Assembly: GCA_003131945.1 (NCBI GenBank)
Contig: PKWD01000440.1
Span: 12,506-17,965 of the forward strand
Direction: 5' to 3'
Source of the DNA: Acidimicrobiaceae bacterium
GTDB lineage: Bacteria > Actinomycetota > Acidimicrobiia > Acidimicrobiales > UBA8190
Length of the DNA: 5,460 nucleotides
Shown: positions 1-5,162 of the stretch, piece after piece
How positions within the stretch are numbered: position 1 is the first letter of the stretch
Layout of the letters: every line of letters starts with the position of its first letter
Notes under the pieces: model-generated
The model's database searches: none
Told to the model about the DNA's origin: nothing
Seen by the model: only the letters and a program-made list of their open reading frames with translations
Program-made: the position numbers and the translations under genes

Positions 1-486
1 GCGACGGCCAAGGGGGAGCTGGCCGGACTCGATCCGGACCAGTGGCTCGAGCGGGTGGAGCTCCCTCTGCAGCGGACCCTGGCCTGTTTCCAGGGGACCC
101 ACCGGCGGCTGGCGGCCGGCGGCGGGTGTCTCATCGTCCTCGTCCCCACCCTGGCCCTGGTCGGCTCGTCGGGCTACACACCCTGGGCCACCGTGGCCGA
201 GGGTCAGAGGTCCCTGGCCAAGGCGGCCGCACGGGCCTGGGGACACGAGGGCATCACTGTCAATTGTGTGGCTGTGCCCGGAGCCCTTCTCACCTCGCCA
301 GCGAGTGGAGGAGAGCCCGGTGATGACGGCCCGGATCGTCTCGGCCAGCCATCGCCGGCGCTCGAGGGATCACCGGATCTGGGCGGCGGGGTCGCCCCGG
401 TGGTGGCATCGCTCGTCTCGGGCCGGTGGAGCGGTGTGACCGGCGCCACCATCGCTGTCGACGCCGGTGTCTGGATGACGCCGTGA
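1..486 (+). CDS. SDR-family protein, 5' truncated by window edge, catalytic residues apparently lost
   Basis: The frame is open from base 1 to a TGA at 484-486, giving 161 visible codons; the Rossmann N-terminus with the cofactor-binding Gly motif lies outside the window. The visible part has the classical SDR layout: helix alpha-4, a hydrophobic strand (CLIVLV, codons 43-48), the VN-x4-PG segment (codons 87-94) and the C-terminal strand TGATIAVDAG. Aligned by eye to FabG-type enzymes, the Asn position is Glu (about codon 20), the catalytic Ser is Thr50, and the Tyr-x3-Lys pair is missing: codons 62-67 read WATVAE, so Tyr becomes Trp or Ala and Lys becomes Ala or Glu, whichever anchor is used. 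This points to a non-catalytic SDR fold, inferred to be structural. The frame and codon use look intact, so it is probably a diverged functional gene, not a pseudogene. It overlaps the next SDR by GTGA, which suggests translational coupling. SDR membership is firm; the substrate is unknown. Confidence 0.88.
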   Translation, partial: ATAKGELAGLDPDQWLERVELPLQRTLACFQGTHRRLAAGGGCLIVLVPTLALVGSSGYTPWATVAEGQRSLAKAAARAWGHEGITVNCVAVPGALLTSPASGGEPGDDGPDRLGQPSPALEGSPDLGGGVAPVVASLVSGRWSGVTGATIAVDAGVWMTP

Positions 487-1247
487 CCGGCGGGCTCGGC
501 GGACGGGTGGTCCTCGTCACCGGGGCAGGGGCCGGCATCGGGCGGGCCCTCTGTCTGAGCTGCGCTGAGGCCGGGGCCGACGTGGCCGTGGCCGGCCCCG
601 GGGACAACGCCGCGGAGACAGCGTCGATGGTGGCCGACCGCGGCGGGAGCGCGCTATTCGTCCGTACCGATGTGACGGTGGCCGGTGATGTGGCGACGGC
701 CGTCGCCACAGCCGTCGAGCGCTTCGGTGGGCTCGACGGAGTCGTCCACAACGCCACCAGCCGGCTCTCGAGCGTCGTCGCCCCGGTCGACGAGATCCAG
801 CCGGCGGACTGGGAGGACCATGTCGCCGTTTCCCTGCGCGGCGCCTACCACTGCGCGCGGGCCGCGCTCGAGCACCTCCAGGCCCGGCGGGGTCGCTTCA
901 TACTCATGACGTCACCGGCCGGCATCGAGGGGAGCGTGGCCCTTCCCGCCTACTCCGCGGTGAAGGGGGCACTGCGGGGTATGGTGAAGAGCCTCGCCGT
1001 CGAATGGGGTCCATTCGGGGTCACCGCCGTCTGTGTCTCGCCTCTGGCCCGTACTCCGGCCCTCGACAAGGCCTTCATCGAGAACCCCGCCCTCGAACCC
1101 CGGCTGCGCCAGGTCGTCCCGGCCGGACGGATCGGCGATCCTGAGACCGACATCGCTCCGGTCGTCGTCTTTCTCCTTGGTGACGGCGCCCGCTACATCT
1201 CGGGCCAGACGATCGTGGTCGACGGCGGTCGCTTCACCGGCCTCTGA
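483..1247 (+). CDS. SDR-family NAD(P)-dependent oxidoreductase
   Basis: This is a 254-residue protein, the normal length for a classical SDR. The start is GTG at 483, inside the GTGA overlap with the previous stop; the Rossmann strand begins right after it, and an upstream ATG at 426 would add residues that merely shadow the first gene. Visible motifs are TGAGAGIG (residues 13-20, dinucleotide binding), Asp64 (adenine-binding position), HNAT (89-92, in place of NNAG), Ser144, Tyr157 and Lys161 (catalytic Ser and YSAVK at the usual 13-residue spacing), and the C-terminal ISGQTIVVDGG. The fourth tetrad residue, usually Asn in helix alpha-4, appears to be Ser117. NAD versus NADP preference cannot be read, because the end of strand 2 (VAVAGPG) has neither a clear acid nor a clear Arg. 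It likely oxidises or reduces an alcohol/ketone in the cytoplasm, possibly as the active partner of the degenerate SDR upstream. The substrate is unknown. Confidence 0.93.
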   Translation: MTGGLGGRVVLVTGAGAGIGRALCLSCAEAGADVAVAGPGDNAAETASMVADRGGSALFVRTDVTVAGDVATAVATAVERFGGLDGVVHNATSRLSSVVAPVDEIQPADWEDHVAVSLRGAYHCARAALEHLQARRGRFILMTSPAGIEGSVALPAYSAVKGALRGMVKSLAVEWGPFGVTAVCVSPLARTPALDKAFIENPALEPRLRQVVPAGRIGDPETDIAPVVVFLLGDGARYISGQTIVVDGGRFTGL

Positions 1248-1304
1248 TTCTCCGTGCCTCTGATTCTCCGTGCCTCTGATTCTCCGTGCCTCTGATTCTC
1301 CATG
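1241..1304 (+). repeat. Four tandem copies of a 16-bp repeat between the SDR and LLM genes
   Basis: The unit CCTCTGATTCTCCGTG begins at 1241, 1257, 1273 and 1289. The first three copies are identical; the fourth ends CATG, a single G-to-A change at unit position 15. The first copy includes the last codon and the TGA stop (1245-1247) of the second SDR, so the array appears to have grown from the end of that gene by duplication. Each copy carries a TGA and a GTG (ATG in the last). Because 16 is not a multiple of three, the TGAs at 1245, 1261, 1277 and 1293 fall in all three forward frames. Confidence 0.95.
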
Positions 1305-1317
1305 TCACAGTGGGGTC

Positions 1318-2271
1318 GTGGACCTGGGCCCGCCGCTCTCGGCCCGATCGATCTCGCTGCGGATCTACCCTCACGGCGGCCTCGACGCCGAGGCCATCGT
1401 GGCCGAGATGTGCCGACAGGCGACGTTGGCGTCGGAGGCCGGCTTCGACGGGGTCATGACGAGCGAGCATCACGGGGGTTTTGCCGGCTACATGCCGAAC
1501 CCCCTCCAGGCGGCGGGATGGCTCCTCCAGTCCATGCCCACGGGTTGGGCGGCTCCCTGTCCGATGCTCCTTCCGTTGCGTCCGCCGGCACTGGTGGTCG
1601 AAGAAGTGGCGTGGTTGGCGGCGCGCTTCCCGGGCCGGGTCGGTGTCGGGGTGGCGTCGGGTTCGCTCATCGACGACTTCGAGATCATGGGACTCACGAA
1701 GGACAACCTCACCGAGCGTTTCGCCGAGGGACTGGCGCTGTTGGCCGGTGCTCTCGGGGGCGGGGACCCGGGCCGGTTGGCCGGTGATCCGGCGGTGGCG
1801 CGCTGCGCCGACCAGCCGATACCGATGGCCAGCGCGGCGATGAGCACGGCGGCGGTCAGGCGGGCCGCCGGCCACGGGATGGGAATCGTCTTCGACTCCC
1901 TGTCCGCCCCCGAGCGGGTCCGGCAGCTGGTCGACGCCTACCGCGGTGCCGGGGGGGACCGGGCCTGCATCCTCATCCGCCGCGTCTGGGTGGGCCGCCC
2001 GCCCAGCGAGGAGATGGCGAAGCAGGTGGGCGTCTACCGGGGCTATGCCGCCACCGGGGCCCAGACCCACTGGAAGGCCGACGAGCTCGTCGCCGGTCCT
2101 GACCCGTCGGTCGTGGCCGACGCTCTTTTCGAGGTCATGACCCGGGCCGGGGCCGACGCCTGCAACCTGCGTGTCCACGCGCCGGGGATCAGCCCCGATC
2201 AGGTCCGGGCCCAGATTGCCGCGCTCTCCGATGTCGTGGCGCAGCTGCGGGTTGTTCTCGCCGGCCGTTAG
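1318..2271 (+). CDS. LLM class flavin-dependent oxidoreductase (luciferase-like monooxygenase)
   Basis: Read from GTG 1318 the protein has 317 residues, usual for bacterial-luciferase-like TIM-barrel enzymes. Signatures are a first strand ISLRIYPH (12-19), the AGFDGVMTSEHHGG segment (41-54) typical of LLM proteins, the strand/helix MLLPLRPPALVVEEVAWL (83-100) matching the family's conserved 'plr.P..lAee.a.ld' region, and the Gly-rich RVGVGVASGS (107-116) near the flavin phosphate. The family uses reduced FMN or coenzyme F420 to oxidise or reduce small organic substrates; which cofactor applies here cannot be read. The start is uncertain: GTG 1270 is also in frame and would add 16 residues, but it lies inside the tandem repeat, and neither start has a well-spaced ribosome site (AGTGGGG ends only 2 nt before 1318). 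The gene follows the SDR pair by 70 bp on the same strand and is probably co-transcribed, suggesting a shared catabolic or biosynthetic pathway. Confidence 0.9.
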   Translation: MDLGPPLSARSISLRIYPHGGLDAEAIVAEMCRQATLASEAGFDGVMTSEHHGGFAGYMPNPLQAAGWLLQSMPTGWAAPCPMLLPLRPPALVVEEVAWLAARFPGRVGVGVASGSLIDDFEIMGLTKDNLTERFAEGLALLAGALGGGDPGRLAGDPAVARCADQPIPMASAAMSTAAVRRAAGHGMGIVFDSLSAPERVRQLVDAYRGAGGDRACILIRRVWVGRPPSEEMAKQVGVYRGYAATGAQTHWKADELVAGPDPSVVADALFEVMTRAGADACNLRVHAPGISPDQVRAQIAALSDVVAQLRVVLAGR

Positions 2272-2273
2272 GC

Positions 2274-2304
2274 GGGGCCGTTGGCCGGGGCCGTTGGCCG
2301 GGGC
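2274..2304 (+). repeat. GC-rich 13-bp direct repeat at the convergent gene junction
   Basis: GGGGCCGTTGGCC occurs at 2274-2286 and 2287-2299, followed by a partial third copy (GGGGC, 2300-2304). It lies in the 43-bp gap between the convergent LLM and metallo-hydrolase genes. The repeated GGCC tetramers, and CCGGCC at 2261-2266 against GGCCGG at 2283-2288, allow short hairpins that could help end transcription from both sides. There is no T-tract, so this is not called as an intrinsic terminator. Confidence 0.7.
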
Positions 2305-2314
2305 GGTCCGGCGC

Positions 2315-3262
2315 TCAGGCCAGGCAGCGCAACGGCTTGCCGCCGTTGTAGGCGATCATGTCCACAAAGGCGGCGGGGACGTCGATCGGGTCTCCGGGAC
2401 GGGCGCCGGCGCACTCGGCGTAGGCGCGGTGGAGATTGCCGACGATTCGTTCGGGATCGGTCAGCGTGGCGTACGGGCCGAGATCGATTTGACGGGCGGC
2501 GTCGAGGGGGGAGATCCCGGCCGCGGTCGCCTCGGCGGCGGTGTCCTGCACGAAGCGGAGGTACTCGCCGACAGTGTCGATCATCTGGGGCCGGCAGGGC
2601 GGACCGTGTCCGGGAACGAGGACCTCGGCGTCGTACTCCATGAGCCGGTCGAGGACGATGAGGGCGCCGGACACCGATCCCATGAGGACGAAAGGGGTGC
2701 CGCCGTTGAAGACGAGATCGCCGGTGAAGAGCACCTTGCGTTCGGGGATCCAGGCCACGACGTCGTTGGTGGTGTGGGCGGCGGTGCCGAAGTGGTGGAG
2801 CTCGACAAGGAGGTCGTCGACGTAGACATTGAGACGCCGCTCGAAGGTGACGAACGGCGCGGCCACGTCGAGTGCGCCCCAGTCGACGGGCTCGAACAAT
2901 CCGTGGGGGCGCATGATGCCCATCTCGAGAACGGATTCCCGACAGCGCTCGTGGCCGATGATCGCCGCATAGGGCAGGAGGCAGTTGCCGTTGGTGTGGT
3001 CCCCGTGGTGGTGGGTGTTCACCAGGGTGCGGCGTCCGGCCCCGGCCACGGCATCGACGGCGTCGAGAAAGGCCCGCGTCCGGAGCTCAGTGGCGCAGGT
3101 GTCGATGCAGAGCACCCCGGACCTCCCCACCACGAAACCGGTGTTGTTGATCCACCAGCTGCCGTCGGGTTGCACGTAGGCATAGACGTCGTCCGCCACC
3201 TCCTCGGTGTGCGGCGGGGGCAGGCGGCGCCCGTGGGGATCATCGTGGATGGCGCTCGTCAT
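2315..3262 (-). CDS. MBL-fold metallo-hydrolase
   Basis: This is a complete 315-residue protein from an ATG at 3262-3260 to TGA at 2317-2315. It has the metal-ligand set of the metallo-beta-lactamase superfamily in the right order: THHHGDH (83-89, the HxHxDH motif), His163 in GTAAHTTND, Asp182 in LFTGDLVFNGG, and His219 in VPGHGP, so a binuclear zinc (or iron) site is expected. The N-terminal strands (VYAYVQPDGSWWINNTGFVVG) are typical of the fold. The roughly 95 residues after the last ligand are mostly helical in appearance and probably shape the substrate pocket. No signal peptide is seen, so it is likely cytoplasmic. The hydrolysed substrate cannot be told; the superfamily includes thioesterases, lactonases and glyoxalase II-like enzymes. 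No Shine-Dalgarno sequence precedes the ATG (the transcript reads CTCCTCC there), and a -10-like element sits 6 nt upstream. It is the last minus-strand gene, 83 bp after the DUF429 gene. Confidence 0.93.
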   Translation of the reverse strand: MTSAIHDDPHGRRLPPPHTEEVADDVYAYVQPDGSWWINNTGFVVGRSGVLCIDTCATELRTRAFLDAVDAVAGAGRRTLVNTHHHGDHTNGNCLLPYAAIIGHERCRESVLEMGIMRPHGLFEPVDWGALDVAAPFVTFERRLNVYVDDLLVELHHFGTAAHTTNDVVAWIPERKVLFTGDLVFNGGTPFVLMGSVSGALIVLDRLMEYDAEVLVPGHGPPCRPQMIDTVGEYLRFVQDTAAEATAAGISPLDAARQIDLGPYATLTDPERIVGNLHRAYAECAGARPGDPIDVPAAFVDMIAYNGGKPLRCLA

Positions 3263-3268
3263 GGAGGA

Positions 3269-3274
3269 GTTGTA
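3269..3274 (-). promoter_or_regulatory. Possible -10 element for a leaderless metallo-hydrolase transcript
   Basis: On the minus strand TACAAC (within GATACAACT) ends 6 nt before the ATG of the metallo-hydrolase. That spacing would place transcription start at or next to the ATG, as in leaderless actinobacterial mRNAs, and it agrees with the lack of a Shine-Dalgarno sequence. The last base departs from the TANNNT consensus and no clear -35 box is seen, so this is tentative. Confidence 0.3.
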
Positions 3275-3301
3275 TCACCGACCTCCCGCAGGGGGTCCTG
3301 G

Positions 3302-3315
3302 CCGACGGCTGTCGG
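3302..3315. other. Small hairpin between the DUF429 and metallo-hydrolase genes
   Basis: CCGAC (3302-3306), a GGCT loop and GTCGG (3311-3315) form a perfect 5-bp stem with a 4-nt loop in the 83-bp gap after the DUF429 stop. No T-run follows on the minus strand. It could be a weak terminator or chance in GC-rich DNA. Confidence 0.3.
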
Positions 3316-3345
3316 GTGGCGGGCCAAGTGGCTGTCACGCCGACA

Positions 3346-4080
3346 TCAGGTGATCAGGGTGATGCTCGATCCGTCGCTGGCCCGATGGCTGTGCCCGGCC
3401 ACGACGAAACCGTGGCCGACGGCGACCCGGTAGGCGGCGAGGGCGGCGACCAGGGCGTCGATGCCGTCGAGGCCCCACATGGCCAGGAACGGGGGCCGGT
3501 GGACCAGGGGGTCGAGCAGTGCGGCGCGTTCGGCGACACCGGTGGCCGTGGACCGGGCGGCGAGCGCCACCGGTGGTCGCGCCAGGCGGGCCAACCGTGT
3601 GAACGATCCCGAAGGCCAGGTTTCGAAGAACTCGACCGAAGGACACTTCGATCGCAGCAGGTCCCACAGATCGAAACCGGCCTTCATCCAAGCGAGCCGC
3701 ACCGGAAAGGGAGCCCCCTGCGACGGGGTCAGCATGCTGAGGGGTCCTCCCAGGATCCGCTCCTCGAGCCCGTGGTTCGTCGCCGCCAGGGCCACCTCGG
3801 CGCACCGGGCCGGGCGCACCCCGGGAAGCGGGCAGCCACCGGTCTGTCGATCGGGCGCGTCGATGCCGACGTGGGACACCTCTGCGCACAGGTCGACGAG
3901 TTCGGCCAGCTCGGCCTCCCCGAGAGCCAGGTGGACATGTTCGACGATGGGGATGTCGGTCGGAGCGCCGGCCGGGCCGGAGAGGAACACGGCGTGAACG
4001 GCCCTCGTGCCGAAGTCGATCCCGCCGACGCGGATGACCCGCCCATCGTTCACGGGTTCTGGTGGTCTCACACGGTTCAC
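3346..4080 (-). CDS. DUF429 family protein (predicted RNase H-like fold)
   Basis: Read from GTG 4080 the protein has 244 residues, ending in TGA at 3348-3346. The pattern matches DUF429: an N-terminal strand with an acid (VGGIDFG, Asp22), a second strand ending in HVGIDAP (Asp74), an Arg/Cys segment (RPARCAEVA, about 89-97), an aromatic/acid strand before a Pro (VEFFETWP, Glu153, the equivalent of the family's 'E.yP' motif), and a C-terminal helix with acids (WGLDGIDALVAALAAYRVA, Asp205 and Asp208). The acids fit an RNase H-like nuclease fold, but DUF429 has no established biochemical role that I can name, so nuclease activity is inference. The start is uncertain: GTG 4053 gives 235 residues and a more family-like N-terminus, and codons 4080-4054 have weaker G/C third positions. 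A TACGCT box 6 nt before 4080 favours a leaderless start there. A frame-open extension to 4254 overlaps the previous gene and is not credible. Confidence 0.82.
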   Translation of the reverse strand: MNRVRPPEPVNDGRVIRVGGIDFGTRAVHAVFLSGPAGAPTDIPIVEHVHLALGEAELAELVDLCAEVSHVGIDAPDRQTGGCPLPGVRPARCAEVALAATNHGLEERILGGPLSMLTPSQGAPFPVRLAWMKAGFDLWDLLRSKCPSVEFFETWPSGSFTRLARLARPPVALAARSTATGVAERAALLDPLVHRPPFLAMWGLDGIDALVAALAAYRVAVGHGFVVAGHSHRASDGSSITLIT

Positions 4081-4238
4081 GGACTCAGCGTAGAGAGATA
4101 CTGCGTCGCCGGCGCGGGGACGGTCCGGACGAACTCGACGGGCTCGCCGAGCGCGACGGTCGCCCCGGGGAAGACGACTACGGCAGAGGGCGACAGTGGC
4201 GGCAGCGGGGCGGTTCGACGCCGATGTCGTTGCGGCAC
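4077..4238 (-). other. Possible small overlapping ORF (53 codons), coding status unclear
   Basis: From a GTG at 4238-4236 a minus-strand frame runs to TGA at 4079-4077. It overlaps the end of the orphan gene upstream, and its TGA shares a GTGA with the GTG 4080 start of the DUF429 gene. The first 18 codons are Arg/Pro-rich and lie antiphase to the upstream gene. The part past that gene's stop (VVVFPGATVALGEPVEFV...) uses G or C at nearly every third position and reads as beta-strand-like protein, unlike the other two minus-strand frames, which are Arg/Ser-rich. It may be a small gene, a decayed remnant or chance. No ribosome site was identified. Confidence 0.2.
4087..4092 (-). promoter_or_regulatory. 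Possible -10 element for the DUF429 gene
   Basis: TACGCT on the minus strand fits TANNNT and ends 6 nt before GTG 4080, the spacing expected for a leaderless transcript starting at that codon. The base composition dips locally (GTATCTCTCTAC) within GC-rich DNA. The -35 region is GC-rich and unlike TTGACA. Confidence 0.3.
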
Positions 4239-5149
4239 CAGTCGACGAGGGCATCGAGGTTGGAGCCGCAGACCTTGCGGTAATTAGCGGTTCGCGTCCG
4301 ACCGCCGGCGGCCGGACCGCCTATGCAAGAGCAGGAAGCGCAATGGAGCATCAGTGAGTTGGGCGACAGTGTCCGGTCGGCGTTGACGACGAAGCCGTCG
4401 TTGTGCTCGGCGGCCCAGGCCAGGTAGCCCGGATCGTCGTCGAGGAACGACCTGACGGCCGCCGGCGTCCGGGTGGCGGCGCCAGAGGGGCCGGACGGCC
4501 CGGACCGGGCCAGAGGGTCGGTCGGCCTCGGGCCATGGACGGTTGGGACCGTTTGGAGGGGTTGGACCGTCCGGACGGTCCCGACGGTCTGGGCCGCCAC
4601 CAGGCTACGCAGAGTGTCGAGCAAGGCCCAGACGTAGTGGGCGCCGCGCCCGTTGGGGTCCTCGCCGAAATGGTGCCAGCGGCGTTGTTCGTAGAAGAGG
4701 CAGGCCCGCACCTCGTCGATGGTGGCGGGCAGGGCGTGGTCGCGTGTCCAAACCCGGATGGACCGGGTGGCCAGTTCGGAGACGTCGTCCCAGTAGGCGT
4801 AGCCGTCATAGGACAAGGAGAACGAAGAGACGGCATCCCAGGAGTCGCCATGCTCGGGGATTCCGTGGACCTTGAGCTGTGCGTTGGGGACGGCGCAGGA
4901 AGTGAAATTCCCCTGCGGTGGCTCGCTCGGGTTCTTCCAACGCAGGACCGGATCCGGCCGGACCGGTCGCTGACCGGGTGGCGCGCCGACGGCGCCAGCG
5001 TTGTCGTTGTCGTTGTCGGCGGTTCGGCCCGGGGCGGCCGCGGGTTCGCGTCGCCGGCCCCGGGTTCCCGACACCCGGGTGGCGAGCCGGCGCAGTCCCC
5101 GACCGGGACCGGTGGGCCTGTTCTCGAACGCCATTCCGGGTATGTGCAC
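4178..5149 (-). CDS. Two-domain protein of unknown function with Cys/His-rich C-terminus
   Basis: This is a complete 323-residue protein from GTG 5149 to TAG 4180-4178. The start is supported by GAGG 8 nt upstream; ATG 5134 (residue 6) is an alternative. Residues 1-80 are a low-complexity, Arg/Pro/Gly-rich, probably disordered leader containing DNDNDN (45-50). Residues about 82-185 form a compact aromatic-rich domain with SFSLSYDGYAYWDD (109-122) and LFYEQRRWHHFGEDP (151-165), which I cannot assign to a named family. Residues 187-232 are a Thr-Val and Gly-Pro-Ser repeat linker. Residues about 234-319 are a second domain (DDDPGYLAWAAEHNDGFVVN, then LHCASCSCI, YRKVCG, LVDWC, CRHC) resembling uncharacterised C-terminal domains of actinobacterial hypothetical proteins, from memory. 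His269, Cys270, 273, 275, 294, 305, 316 and 319 could bind metal or form disulfides. There is no signal peptide or membrane segment. It starts 13 bp after the GGDEF gene, so co-transcription is likely. Confidence 0.85.
   Translation of the reverse strand: MHIPGMAFENRPTGPGRGLRRLATRVSGTRGRRREPAAAPGRTADNDNDNAGAVGAPPGQRPVRPDPVLRWKNPSEPPQGNFTSCAVPNAQLKVHGIPEHGDSWDAVSSFSLSYDGYAYWDDVSELATRSIRVWTRDHALPATIDEVRACLFYEQRRWHHFGEDPNGRGAHYVWALLDTLRSLVAAQTVGTVRTVQPLQTVPTVHGPRPTDPLARSGPSGPSGAATRTPAAVRSFLDDDPGYLAWAAEHNDGFVVNADRTLSPNSLMLHCASCSCIGGPAAGGRTRTANYRKVCGSNLDALVDWCRNDIGVEPPRCRHCRPLP
4497..4511. repeat. Intragenic palindrome (7-bp arms, 1-nt centre)
   Basis: GGCCCGG-A-CCGGGCC is a perfect inverted repeat in the linker-coding part of the orphan gene, flanked by direct copies of CCAGAGGG (4482-4489 and 4511-4518 region). 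It encodes part of the linker's Ser-Gly-Pro run. Confidence 0.75.
4538..4591 (-). repeat. Degenerate 9-bp tandem repeat encoding six (x)TV-type tripeptides
   Basis: On the minus strand codons 187-204 of the orphan gene read QTV GTV RTV QPL QTV PTV, a six-fold 9-bp repeat built on ACC/ACG GTC. It contains a perfect 18-bp palindrome, GGACCGTCCGGACGGTCC, at 4564-4581, and further ACGGT/ACCGT inverted pairs (for example 4539-4543 with 4548-4552). Confidence 0.8.
5000..5017 (-). repeat. Hexamer tandem repeat encoding DNDNDN
   Basis: The plus strand shows GTTGTC three times in a row; on the minus strand this encodes Asp-Asn three times (residues 45-50) in the disordered N-terminal leader of the orphan protein. 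It is probably a slippage product. Confidence 0.85.
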
Positions 5150-5157
5150 GGTCTTGG

Positions 5158-5161
5158 CCTC
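5158..5161 (-). promoter_or_regulatory. Ribosome binding site supporting GTG 5149
   Basis: GAGG on the minus strand lies 8 nt before GTG 5149, directly after the TGA of the GGDEF gene (5165-5163). It favours GTG 5149 over the in-frame ATG 5134. Confidence 0.55.
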
Positions 5162-5162
5162 G

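Noticed and set aside
426..482. Upstream ATG start for the second SDR
   Set aside because: The extra 19 residues (MERCDRRHHRC...) are an out-of-frame reading of the first SDR's conserved C-terminus. GTG 483 in the GTGA overlap gives a standard SDR N-terminus.
1241..1304. Tandem array as a CRISPR
   Set aside because: The 16-bp units are contiguous with no spacers, so this is a simple tandem duplication.
1302..1787. ATG-initiated 161-codon plus-strand frame at the end of the tandem repeat
   Set aside because: It is a shadow frame of the LLM gene, Arg/Gly-rich and without motifs, although it has the only ATG in the array.
1234..2178. A 314-codon minus-strand open frame opposite the LLM gene
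   Set aside because: It is antisense to a clear LLM gene, rich in Arg/Gly/His/Pro without motifs, and it runs through the tandem repeat.
2171..3433. A 420-codon plus-strand open frame opposite the metallo-hydrolase
   Set aside because: It is antisense to a gene with all metal-binding motifs, has a low-complexity Gly/Val/Asp-rich composition and matches no fold. Long antisense frames are expected in such GC-rich DNA.
3316..4287. A 323-codon plus-strand open frame opposite the DUF429 gene
   Set aside because: Its composition is that of an antisense shadow (Gly/Arg/Asp/His-rich, no motifs), and the DUF429 pattern on the other strand is convincing.
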